Assembly: GCA_027035985.1 (NCBI GenBank)
Contig: JALVTI010000103.1
Location: forward strand, 1-7,268
DNA: 7,268 nucleotides
Source of the DNA: Aquificales bacterium
GTDB taxonomy: Bacteria; Aquificota; Aquificia; Aquificales; QOAS01
Reading direction: 5' to 3'
Part shown: positions 1-5,756 of the stretch, in pieces
Position numbering within the stretch: position 1 is the first letter of the stretch
Layout of the letters: the number at the start of each line of letters is the position of its first letter
Translations under genes and position numbers: made by a program
Notes under the pieces: model-generated
What the model was told of the DNA's origin: nothing
What the model saw: only the letters and a program-made list of their open reading frames with translations
Databases searched by the model: none

Positions 1-123
1 ATACCCCTATACAGGGGTGTAGGTAGGAGTAGGGGGAGTGTGAACCTCCCCGTGGTGGTAAGGCACCGCTTAGACGGTGTAAACCCACCCGAAGCCTCGC
101 ATCTATAATGCGGGGTAGTTCAC
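1..123 (+). ncRNA. Structured repeat, copy 1: TnpB omega-RNA (reRNA)-like scaffold
   Basis: This is a highly structured GC-rich block identical to 7134-7256. Visible stems are 3-8/13-18 (ACCCCT/AGGGGT), 33-38/46-51 (GGGGAG/CTCCCC), 54-58/85-89 enclosing 64-68/75-79 (CACCG/CGGTG), and 95-102/108-115 (CCTCGCAT/ATGCGGGG, one G-U pair). The loop bases GTGAAC at 40-45 are perfectly complementary to the last six bases GTTCAC at 118-123, so a pseudoknot can close just before the downstream sequence. A final hairpin starting GAAG and ending in TAGTTCAC resembles the 3' end of IS200/IS605 TnpB omega-RNAs, such as the ISDra2 RNA ending in GTTCAAC, after which the guide begins. No TnpB gene is in the window, so the copy is an orphan. 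The 5' part may be cut off by the window edge. It could instead be another ncRNA class or only the right end of an IS605-like element. Confidence 0.6.
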
Positions 124-145
124 CTATTTAAAAATCGGTTTAAGG
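124..145 (+). other. Candidate guide segment after copy 1
   Basis: If the preceding repeat is an omega-RNA, the bases directly after GTTCAC are the guide. Here it starts CTATTTAAAAATCGG and differs completely from the sequence after copy 2. The end point is arbitrary because guide length cannot be read from DNA. No match to this stretch was noticed elsewhere in the window. Confidence 0.3.
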
Positions 146-156
146 AAATCCAAATT

Positions 157-321
157 TTGGAGAGGCTTTTCCCGGTTTTGAGAAAGAAAAAGAAAAACTT
201 ACCTTATGAAGAATGGTTCCATTCTTTTTCCCTATATACTCTTGGTAGAGACATTATTACTTTAAAACGCCTTTTAGATTACCGAGACGATTGGTTTGAG
301 TTTTGGGAAGACCTTTGCTAA
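157..321 (+). CDS. Short doubtful ORF, 54 aa, or remnant of a disrupted gene
   Basis: An open frame ends at TAA 319-321 and stays open back to just after a stop inside the repeat (about 106-108). The only sensible start is TTG at 157, with AAGGA about ten bases upstream; there is no in-frame ATG. The peptide begins MERLFPVLRKKKK and ends in a run rich in Trp, Phe, Asp and Glu (WFEFWEDLC). I do not recognise it. The frame is continuous with the repeat boundary. It may therefore be the 3' remnant of a longer gene cut by the repeat, a genuine small gene, or chance. Confidence 0.3.
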   Translation: MERLFPVLRKKKKNLPYEEWFHSFSLYTLGRDIITLKRLLDYRDDWFEFWEDLC

Positions 322-434
322 CCTTTGCCGTTTCGGTTATTTTTCACTTTGCCGCGGCGGGGCAAAGTTAGAATACTAATATTCCAATTTGAACCCGCCG
401 CCGCCTCGCCTCGCCTTTGTTGAAAAGACAAACT
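322..434. other. GC-rich non-coding stretch with inverted repeat downstream of rep-like gene
   Basis: No gene is seen here. It holds an 8-bp inverted repeat ACTTTGCC (346-353)/GGCAAAGT (361-368) around a GCGGCGG loop. There are repeated ACCTTTGC words at 311-318 and 321-328, and a C-rich run at 394-415 built from CGCC/CTCGCC units. It lies just past the stop of the minus-strand replication-like gene, so the hairpin could end that transcript, but there is no T run on either strand. It could also be part of an origin or a small structured RNA. Confidence 0.35.
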
Positions 435-2927
435 TCAAATTCCGAAGAAAATAACTTTTTGTATTAATTCGCTTAATTCCTTTAATTTCACTATATCGCC
501 GGTTTTTTCTAAATAATTCACTATAGCTTCGATTGTTCCAAAATCTCCAAACTTTTGTCTTGCAATTTGTAAAACTTTAGCTTTTTCTTCGCTACTTAAA
601 AATTCCAAATCTGTCTTGATGTAATGTTTCAATTCCAAAATCTCTTTTGAACCTTTCGAAGAAACAAAACTTGAGCTGGAACGTTTGAAATTAAAACTAT
701 CGGAGTGTGAAGGTTTCGAAGGAAAAAAACCAACATCAGACTTTTGAGAAGAAACGAAACTCGAAGTAGAAACTGAAGAAAACGAAACAAAACCTGGGGC
801 TTGAGAAGAAACTAAATTCTGCTTGCCTAACAAAAAAGACGAACGCCCGCCTCCAGAATGGGAAGAAGACAGGTTCTTATATTGGCTAAAAACCAACGGG
901 CAGGAGACGAAACCAACCACCACCTTTAGGCTCCCCGAAGGGGAGTTCTTATATTGGCTAAAATCGGGTGAGGAAAAATCTTGACCAACTGCGATGGCTT
1001 CCCTCCATAGGGCGTTAATGGTTTCCTCGGTAAGATTACCGGCGACGAGGCGTCCTTTCTCCGTTAGGTAGAAGACCTTTTTAGGTCTTCCCCTTCCCTC
1101 CTTCTCGAAATGTTGAGATACCAATTCCACCTTTTCGAGTGCGTTCATTATTAGGTCGACTAACCACTTCTGGTGCCCTAAAAGTTTTATGAGCTCCTGT
1201 CTCGGTATAACTCCTTTAGTAGAGAGAACCTTAAGGGTTTCCCTTACTATGGCTTTAAAGTCGAGGGTCCTTATTCCTTGCGGTAATTTAAACTCCAATT
1301 CCGGAGCTTCCCTAAAGGCTACTTCTATATCGTGGTCGTTCTTCCTGCTATCCCGGTCGCTTAGAACATCTTTTAGGTAGCTCTCTACCTCGTAGCGGTC
1401 GAGGTCGAGGTATTTAGCCCACCCCACCGCCGGTCGGATTACTTTGTTATATCGGTGATGCCAATATTTGGAGGCTAAAGACTTAACCGCCTTTTTCCAA
1501 TAGTAAAGTTTCACATCTTCTTCGAGGTTGCTAAGAGCCCGGTCTTTTAACCTTTCCGCAATAAACTTGGGAACCTTAAGAACCTTCGCTTTCGTCTTTT
1601 GGGGTTTCTTATACTCTTCCCTCCACCCGAAGTATGCGGTTAGGTTTACCTCTTTATTTCCTCTCTTTAGGTAATAAAGCTTTTTTTCCTTTTGGAGTTT
1701 TTTAATGCGTCTGTAAAGGTCGTAAAACTTTATACGCTCCTTAGCAGGAACCACTTCCCTAATCCGATATTTACCTTTTTTGGGATTTACCTCTTTATCC
1801 CAAATTTGGTGGTTTGGTCGGTCTATAAAGGTTAAGTCTACATTTATTCCCTTTTGCTGGAAGTAAGCGGCTACGATACTTAAGACTTCTTTTATATTTT
1901 CCAAATGAGTATGTCCGTTTCGGGCTTTTTTTACAGCATTTAGAGATATAGCTATCGGTATCCTTAAACGCCCTCTATAAGACGCCGTTTCTTCTAATTG
2001 GATTAAGAAAGGTTCTCTTTCAACATCTAAATCTCTTAGGAAATCTTTAAAGGCTTCTTCCACTTTCGAATAGGGACTATCCAAATCCCATATAAGCTCG
2101 GTGTAGAAAGCGTTTTCATCTTTTAAAAGTTCGTATTTTTGTATAAGTCTTACTCTTTTAGTTGACCTTTTTGCTTTTTTATACTCTTCCCAAAATTCCC
2201 TTGGTATTTTTACCGGATTGGGAGAAACCAAAACAAAGCGTTTTTGTTTCCTTGCTTTTCGCCTTATAGCTTTTAAAGTTGGTTCTGTTACAAAAATACG
2301 GGCGTCTCTAACCTTAAAATTCTCGTCCAAAATAAGAGCTACATAATAATAAAGGTCTTTATATCCTTTCCACTCTCTTATATTTTTTTCCTTTAAAGCT
2401 TTCAAAACTATTTGTTTAGGAAGTTTGTCAGGGGGAAGTTTATCGAATTTATCAGTTTTTAGACTTTTTTCTATCGCATTTTTCCGATTGTAATAATTCA
2501 AAACATGATAGTAAAGTTTCAAAAGGTATTTTTTTAAAGCACTAAAAGAAGCTTCTGTTAATTCAGGAACCAATAATTTTAGACTTTCGTAATCTAACTC
2601 TTCCCAAATCTGGCGAGCTTTACCGAATTCCTTTCTAAGGCAATATTTTCCAAAGTCCTTTATAAAATCTCGTAGGAACTCGGAAGACCTTATAACAGGC
2701 TTTAGTATTTCGGGAATAGGTATCCCTACTAAGTCTTGAAGTGTTAATTCCTTAGCTATTAATAATTTTGACGCCGCCGGGGAGGGGGGCTTTCGCCCGC
2801 CCTCTTTAGACCCGGCGACGGAAGCACAAGCGGGGGTATAACGACTTAAGTCTTTAATATCTCTATTCTGAGATTGAGTTTTATGATTTCTATTCTCACA
2901 ACTTCCCCCCCGCTTGTACTTCAACAT
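435..2927 (-). CDS. Probable plasmid replication protein with primase-like core and winged helix, 830 aa
   Basis: Residue numbers count from the alternative TTG start at 2930; subtract one for the ATG at 2927. The region around 275-400 resembles an archaeo-eukaryotic-type primase core. It has a hydrophobic-DxD motif (WDLD, D282 and D284), a basic S-Y-R-G-R-L-R strand at 317-323 where the second motif would lie, and a FID-R-P motif (D370) followed by a Lys/Gly-rich stretch. Residues about 560-630 look like a winged helix-turn-helix with a GRGRPKK wing. About 651-761 is a Ser/Phe-rich linker with repeated FVSS units and two FSQYKN repeats. The last 70 residues are helical. Size and position suit a plasmid initiator. 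The start is uncertain: ATG 2927 has no Shine-Dalgarno and touches the -10 box, and residues 35-55 are coded by a GC-rich hairpin. The primase assignment is pattern-based. The protein could be a replication protein without primase activity. Confidence 0.5.
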   Translation of the reverse strand: MLKYKRGGSCENRNHKTQSQNRDIKDLSRYTPACASVAGSKEGGRKPPSPAASKLLIAKELTLQDLVGIPIPEILKPVIRSSEFLRDFIKDFGKYCLRKEFGKARQIWEELDYESLKLLVPELTEASFSALKKYLLKLYYHVLNYYNRKNAIEKSLKTDKFDKLPPDKLPKQIVLKALKEKNIREWKGYKDLYYYVALILDENFKVRDARIFVTEPTLKAIRRKARKQKRFVLVSPNPVKIPREFWEEYKKAKRSTKRVRLIQKYELLKDENAFYTELIWDLDSPYSKVEEAFKDFLRDLDVEREPFLIQLEETASYRGRLRIPIAISLNAVKKARNGHTHLENIKEVLSIVAAYFQQKGINVDLTFIDRPNHQIWDKEVNPKKGKYRIREVVPAKERIKFYDLYRRIKKLQKEKKLYYLKRGNKEVNLTAYFGWREEYKKPQKTKAKVLKVPKFIAERLKDRALSNLEEDVKLYYWKKAVKSLASKYWHHRYNKVIRPAVGWAKYLDLDRYEVESYLKDVLSDRDSRKNDHDIEVAFREAPELEFKLPQGIRTLDFKAIVRETLKVLSTKGVIPRQELIKLLGHQKWLVDLIMNALEKVELVSQHFEKEGRGRPKKVFYLTEKGRLVAGNLTEETINALWREAIAVGQDFSSPDFSQYKNSPSGSLKVVVGFVSCPLVFSQYKNLSSSHSGGGRSSFLLGKQNLVSSQAPGFVSFSSVSTSSFVSSQKSDVGFFPSKPSHSDSFNFKRSSSSFVSSKGSKEILELKHYIKTDLEFLSSEEKAKVLQIARQKFGDFGTIEAIVNYLEKTGDIVKLKELSELIQKVIFFGI
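645..963 (-). repeat. Repetitive Ser/Phe linker region inside the replication-like gene
   Basis: On the plus strand this is a purine-rich run of imperfect units such as GAAGAAACGAAACTCGAAG. They translate on the minus strand to repeated FVSS motifs (SSSFVSSKG, TSSFVSSQK, NLVSSQ). A perfect 19-bp direct repeat, GTTCTTATATTGGCTAAAA, occurs at 873-891 and 945-963, exactly 72 bp apart and therefore in frame; it encodes FSQYKN twice. A CTCCCC/GGGGAG hairpin lies between them. The region is unlike the rest of the protein and looks like a fast-evolving, slippage-prone tether. Confidence 0.65.
2775..2817. other. Nested GC-rich hairpin at the 5' end of the replication-like gene
   Basis: An outer 7-bp stem CGCCGGG (2775-2781)/CCCGGCG (2811-2817) encloses an inner stem of nine base pairs, 2782-2790/2795-2804, with one bulged G and a TTTC loop. 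It falls in the first 55 codons, which give an ill-conserved-looking Pro/Gly/Arg/Ser-rich peptide. In an AT-rich sequence such a stable structure near the start of an initiator gene could control translation or be a DNA cruciform. This role is inferred. Confidence 0.45.
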
Positions 2928-2930
2928 CAA

Positions 2931-2959
2931 ATATTAACTAAAAACAGAATTCAAGTCAA
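2931..2959 (-). promoter_or_regulatory. Sigma70-type promoter of the replication-like gene
   Basis: On the minus strand TTGACT (2959-2954) is followed after exactly 17 bp by TAATAT (2936-2931). The -10 box ends directly before TTG 2930 and ATG 2927. Transcription would therefore begin about at the start codon, giving a leaderless or almost leaderless mRNA, or translation begins further in than annotated. Confidence 0.6.
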
Positions 2960-3093
2960 GTTCAAATTTTTTTTCTTAATTTTTAAAAAATCTAAAATTT
3001 TGGTTCAAAAAGCCCTAAAAATGGGAGTTTTCGCACTTAACTTGACATATTAAGGTTTTTGCATTTTTGCAAAAACTTAAGTCTTAAGAGCTT
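2937..3093. other. AT-rich intergenic spacer, possible replication origin
   Basis: This lies between the relaxase stop and the replication gene. It contains long A and T tracts around 2965-3000 that should melt easily. An 8-bp inverted repeat GTCAAGTT (2955-2962)/AACTTGAC (3039-3046) flanks this tract. No clear iteron array is seen. Its position just upstream of an initiator gene suits an origin or operator region, but that is inference. Confidence 0.35.
3055..3076 (-). terminator. Hairpin after the mob operon, possible terminator
   Basis: There is a perfect 9-bp stem GTTTTTGCA (3055-3063)/TGCAAAAAC (3068-3076) with a four-base loop, 18 bases past the relaxase stop on the minus strand. The stem is AT-rich and no strong U tract follows, so it would be a weak intrinsic terminator. 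A protein-binding palindrome is equally possible. Confidence 0.4.
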
Positions 3094-5196
3094 TTAAAGA
3101 TTTAACCCGAAACCTCTCGATGGTCTTTTTCTCCTTTGCTCCATATCCCAAATTTCCTTTTCTAATTTTTCCCTAAATCTGGTTAAGTCTTCTGTATCGG
3201 CATTTAGGTAAAACTCGGCAAAATCCTTAAAACCTTTATAAGCCTTAGATAGGTTTACCGGAGTCTTAAGTCTCCTCTGTATTTTTTTAGTGGTGGAAAT
3301 TCCCGCCTCGTCGTTATCCAAAGCCAAAATTATGTTTACCCCTTTCTTCTCCTGTTCTTTTAGGTAGGGAATTACTTTATCTGCATTCGCTACACTTCCG
3401 AGTATTAAAAAACTTCCCTCCGGGTCAATTTGGTATAGCGTTATATAGTCGGTTAATCCTTCTACTACATAAAGGTTCTTGGAACCCGTATTTCCTATCA
3501 CCACCGGTTGGTTGGAAGTTATCCAACCCTTATTAGATATAGAGGGGTTTATATCCCTCCAAAACAAGGCTTGGTCTGTTTTTAATACCAACACCGGGTT
3601 TAGGTAATCTTGCTCTATTTCCCTAATCTCCGGAAAACCTTTCTCCGTCTCCTTTATTACTTCCTTTCTAAGTTTTAAATCGCCTATCCAAATATAGGGT
3701 GGTAAGTGTTTTAATTTCCATACTTCGGTAAGCCATTTTAAGCCTTCCCTATCTGCGTCTGGTTTTCTTAGGTTTATAACCCTTACCCCAACCTCTTGTA
3801 ATTTTTTCGCTTTTACTTTCGTATGTTTTATCTCTAACTCGTTTTCCTCTAACCACTCTAAAGCCTCTTTAAAGGAGTAATCGAAATAACGGCTCACAAA
3901 GTCTATAACACTTCCGCCTTTACCTCTCCCGGCATCATACCAAAGCCATTTCCCGTCTTTTTTATGAGCGATAAAACTCGGATTTTTATCTTCTCTCCAA
4001 GGAACATTAGCTTTTATGTAGTTTTGGGAGTAGTAAAAAGGTATTTCTAAATAACTTAAAAGTTGAGGTAATTCTATCTCGTGTTTTAGTCTTTCCGCCT
4101 CGTTTCTATAGGTGTTTACCTTTCGTTTTATTTCTTTTATCTCCTCACTAATAGGCTTAACAAAAATAGTAAAATCCCCATCATTATCACGCCTGCCATT
4201 ATCCCATATCCAAAATACATCACTTTGCAAAGTGTTAGATTGGTCTCTATTTCCCTTTTTCTTAATATTTGGAGTTGTTTTATCTCCTTCTGGAGAGTTT
4301 TCCTCAAGTCTTGAGCGAATATTTCTATATCTTTCTTCAATCTCTCGATTTTTTCGTTCGTAATATTCTCTAATTCGCTTCTGTATTTCTCTATATTCTC
4401 CAAGTGTATCTTCTCTAATTCTTTCCTCTGTTCTTGTAAGGATTTCCTCAACTCGGAAATTTTCATCGTATATCCCTCCTTTTAGGCGGATTTTTATCCC
4501 TTCTATCTCAACCGAAATGTAGTTTTTGCCTTTTCTCCTAACTTTTAAGCCTTGGTTTTCCAAAAACTTTATAAGACTTTGCCTATCCCTCACTAAGCCG
4601 GTATTTATTCCGGTTAATACCAATTCGTGGATTTCTTCTCTCAATATTTCCCTTTCCTTGTGTTTAAGACTTTGCCATTTCTTTGAACCTATCTTCCGAG
4701 ATAGGGTTCCTTTACTCTCCAAATCGGGAGAATTTAATCCGTATTTAAGGTCGATGTATTTTCGAAAATCCTCAAGTTGTTTAGGGGTAAACCAAAACTT
4801 TAATGTTTTCCCCGTAGAAGCGAAATTATTGGCTACATAAATATGGAAATGAAAATTATCCGTATCGTCGTGAGATATTATCGTATAGGCAACTTCTTCC
4901 TTCTTATATCCTGCAAATAAAAACTTTTCTATATCGTGTATTAAATCGTCTAACTCTTTGCCTCGTTCTTTTAACTTTTTTTCTAACTCTTCTTTGCTCT
5001 CGCTAAAGGATACCAAAACACTAAAGGCTTTTACTTTTTCAGAATTAGAGGCTTTAGACCAAGCTATTACTTCTAAAGGATTTCCTCGCCAAAGTTTTCC
5101 CCTAACTTCATTCGGATTTTCTTTATCCCTTAGCTGGTATTCCAAACCTTTTTTAACTCCTTGCGATGTTTTAACTTTATCGATGTGAATTATCAT
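3094..5196 (-). CDS. MOBP-type relaxase fused to a Toprim primase-like domain, 700 aa
   Basis: This would nick and lead the transferred strand at oriT, then possibly prime its complement. The N-terminal part is a MobA/VirD2-type relaxase. Tyr20 (LEYQLR) sits where the catalytic tyrosine of RP4-type relaxases lies. The metal-binding motif is H109-DDTDNF-H116-F-H118-I followed by VANN. Residues about 245-375 are a charged linker that overlaps a second gene. About 376-450 resembles a CHC2 primase zinc finger (PWREDKNPSF, then GRGKGGSVIDF), but every Cys/His ligand is replaced (V398, R401, D421, R424). About 570-650 is a Toprim domain with E579 in VVEG and D627-N-D629 in ALDNDEAG. The start lies four bases after the mobC stop, with AAGG nine bases upstream inside mobC, so translation is probably coupled. 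It recalls the MobA-RepB fusion of RSF1010, though that primase belongs to a different fold. Confidence 0.85.
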   Translation of the reverse strand: MIIHIDKVKTSQGVKKGLEYQLRDKENPNEVRGKLWRGNPLEVIAWSKASNSEKVKAFSVLVSFSESKEELEKKLKERGKELDDLIHDIEKFLFAGYKKEEVAYTIISHDDTDNFHFHIYVANNFASTGKTLKFWFTPKQLEDFRKYIDLKYGLNSPDLESKGTLSRKIGSKKWQSLKHKEREILREEIHELVLTGINTGLVRDRQSLIKFLENQGLKVRRKGKNYISVEIEGIKIRLKGGIYDENFRVEEILTRTEERIREDTLGEYREIQKRIREYYERKNREIEERYRNIRSRLEENSPEGDKTTPNIKKKGNRDQSNTLQSDVFWIWDNGRRDNDGDFTIFVKPISEEIKEIKRKVNTYRNEAERLKHEIELPQLLSYLEIPFYYSQNYIKANVPWREDKNPSFIAHKKDGKWLWYDAGRGKGGSVIDFVSRYFDYSFKEALEWLEENELEIKHTKVKAKKLQEVGVRVINLRKPDADREGLKWLTEVWKLKHLPPYIWIGDLKLRKEVIKETEKGFPEIREIEQDYLNPVLVLKTDQALFWRDINPSISNKGWITSNQPVVIGNTGSKNLYVVEGLTDYITLYQIDPEGSFLILGSVANADKVIPYLKEQEKKGVNIILALDNDEAGISTTKKIQRRLKTPVNLSKAYKGFKDFAEFYLNADTEDLTRFREKLEKEIWDMEQRRKRPSRGFGLNL
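4137..4466 (-). CDS. Nested MobB-like coiled-coil membrane protein, 109 aa
   Basis: This frame lies wholly inside the relaxase gene, on the same strand in a different frame, over the linker between the relaxase and primase halves. It is likely real: AAGGAGG at 4481-4475 stands eight bases before ATG 4466, the best ribosome site of the mob operon. Residues 1-72 are Lys/Glu/Leu-rich and coiled-coil-like (RKSLQEQRKELEKIHLENI). Residues about 80-106 form one hydrophobic transmembrane segment ending in VRR, so a C-terminal membrane anchor is expected. RSF1010 mobB and ColE1 mbeB/mbeD are likewise small genes overlapping or nested in relaxase genes, and RSF1010 MobB is membrane associated. A role tethering the relaxosome to the membrane or coupling protein is inferred from that parallel; sequence homology is not claimed. 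Confidence 0.75.
   Translation of the reverse strand: MKISELRKSLQEQRKELEKIHLENIEKYRSELENITNEKIERLKKDIEIFAQDLRKTLQKEIKQLQILRKREIETNLTLCKVMYFGYGIMAGVIMMGILLFLLSLLVRR
4475..4481 (-). promoter_or_regulatory. Strong Shine-Dalgarno for the nested gene
   Basis: AAGGAGG on the minus strand lies eight bases before ATG 4466, within the relaxase coding sequence (Lys239-Gly240-Gly241 region). A full match at ideal spacing inside another gene is the main argument that the nested frame is translated. Confidence 0.8.
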
Positions 5197-5200
5197 TTTT

Positions 5201-5581
5201 CTAAGCCTTAGGTTTTAACTCTTCTAATAGGAAGATTTTTAAGTCTTTTTCTATCTCTTCTAAACTATTAGCAATTTTTCCGAAATACTTTAAACTCTCC
5301 TCGGTTGGTATATCGGCTTTTAAAAGCCAATTAGTTAGTCTTGCTATTTGGTTAAGATTTACCCCTATTTTGTGGATTTCGTATAAAAGCCTTTTCTTCT
5401 CCTCGCAATTTTCTTTAACTTTTCGTTTGGGTTGAAAATTCAAAATCTTTGACCTTATAAAGTCGTTAATCGTTAAACCCTCTTTTTCAACTAATTTTTT
5501 TAAAATTTCGTGTTCCTTTTCACTAAGTCTTAAGGTTATCTTTTTCACTTTGTTATCCCGGTTTTTTTCTGCCGTTTTCAT
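5201..5581 (-). CDS. mobC: MobC-like relaxosome accessory protein, 126 aa
   Basis: This small DNA-binding protein would help the relaxase open oriT. Residues about 13-50 look like a ribbon-helix-helix fold (KITLRLSEKEHEILKKLVEKEGLTINDFIRSKIL). The C-terminal half has the hallmark of the bacterial mobilisation protein MobC family: K-I-G-V-N-L-N-Q-I-A-R at 71-81, followed by helices. Length is typical. It is the first gene of a minus-strand operon, ends four bases before the relaxase start, and begins about 75 bases from the candidate oriT, as expected for a relaxosome gene. The start ATG has a GAGGATAGGA stretch just upstream as a modest ribosome site. No clear promoter was seen. Confidence 0.85.
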   Translation of the reverse strand: MKTAEKNRDNKVKKITLRLSEKEHEILKKLVEKEGLTINDFIRSKILNFQPKRKVKENCEEKKRLLYEIHKIGVNLNQIARLTNWLLKADIPTEESLKYFGKIANSLEEIEKDLKIFLLEELKPKA

Positions 5582-5626
5582 ATTCCTATCCTCGCCTGCA
5601 TTTCGATAGTTTTTTCAACACAAATT

Positions 5627-5653
5627 CCCCCCCTTTGGGGGGGTTAGGGGGGG
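5627..5653. repeat. C7-TTT-G7-TTA-G7 tract between mobC and oriT
   Basis: Seven C (5627-5633), three T, seven G (5637-5643), TTA, then seven more G (5647-5653). The C run can pair with either G run, giving two mutually exclusive hairpins. The plus strand could also stack G tracts into a quadruplex. It sits in the leader of mobC and next to the nick region. It could be an attenuator for the mob operon or a replication/transfer signal. Homopolymer length may be variable or affected by sequencing error. Confidence 0.6.
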
Positions 5654-5664
5654 TTATTAATAGT

Positions 5665-5688
5665 GCGACGTCAGTCGCCGTATCTTGC
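5665..5688 (+). other. Candidate oriT nick region
   Basis: A 5-bp inverted repeat GCGAC (5665-5669)/GTCGC (5674-5678) around GTCA is followed three bases later by TATCTTGC (5681-5688). ATCTTG|C is one base different from the ATCCTG|C nick site of RP4-type MOBP plasmids, and an inverted repeat just 5' of the nick matches their layout. AT-rich DNA (5692-5706) follows, which would ease unwinding. The predicted nick is between 5687 and 5688 on the plus strand. The mob operon would then enter the recipient last and the plus-strand small genes first. The nick position is inferred. Confidence 0.55.
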
Positions 5689-5692
5689 ACCA

Positions 5693-5698
5693 TATAAT
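5693..5698 (+). promoter_or_regulatory. Possible -10 box for the small membrane-protein operon
   Basis: TATAAT lies 58 bases before the first plus-strand start codon, with no convincing -35 at 16-18 bp. The site lies directly beside the predicted nick, so it may be only AT-rich oriT DNA. Confidence 0.3.
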
Positions 5699-5756
5699 AT
5701 AATTAAACCTCAAAAGGTGTTTAGAACAAAATCCAAACTCATAGTGGAGTTTAAAA

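Noticed and set aside
873..963. CRISPR-like direct repeats in the replication gene
   Set aside because: Only two 19-bp copies, in frame within a coding linker; no array, leader or cas gene.
1189..1380. Plus-strand open frame of 63 codons
   Set aside because: It is antisense to the replication-like gene, has no ribosome site and a composition that mirrors the coding strand.
4112..4363. Plus-strand open frame of 83 codons
   Set aside because: Antisense to both the relaxase and the nested gene; Ser/Phe/Leu-rich product typical of a reverse-complement shadow.
4526..5188. Plus-strand open frames at 4526-4840 and 4958-5188
   Set aside because: Antisense to the conserved relaxase domain, without ribosome sites or recognisable content.
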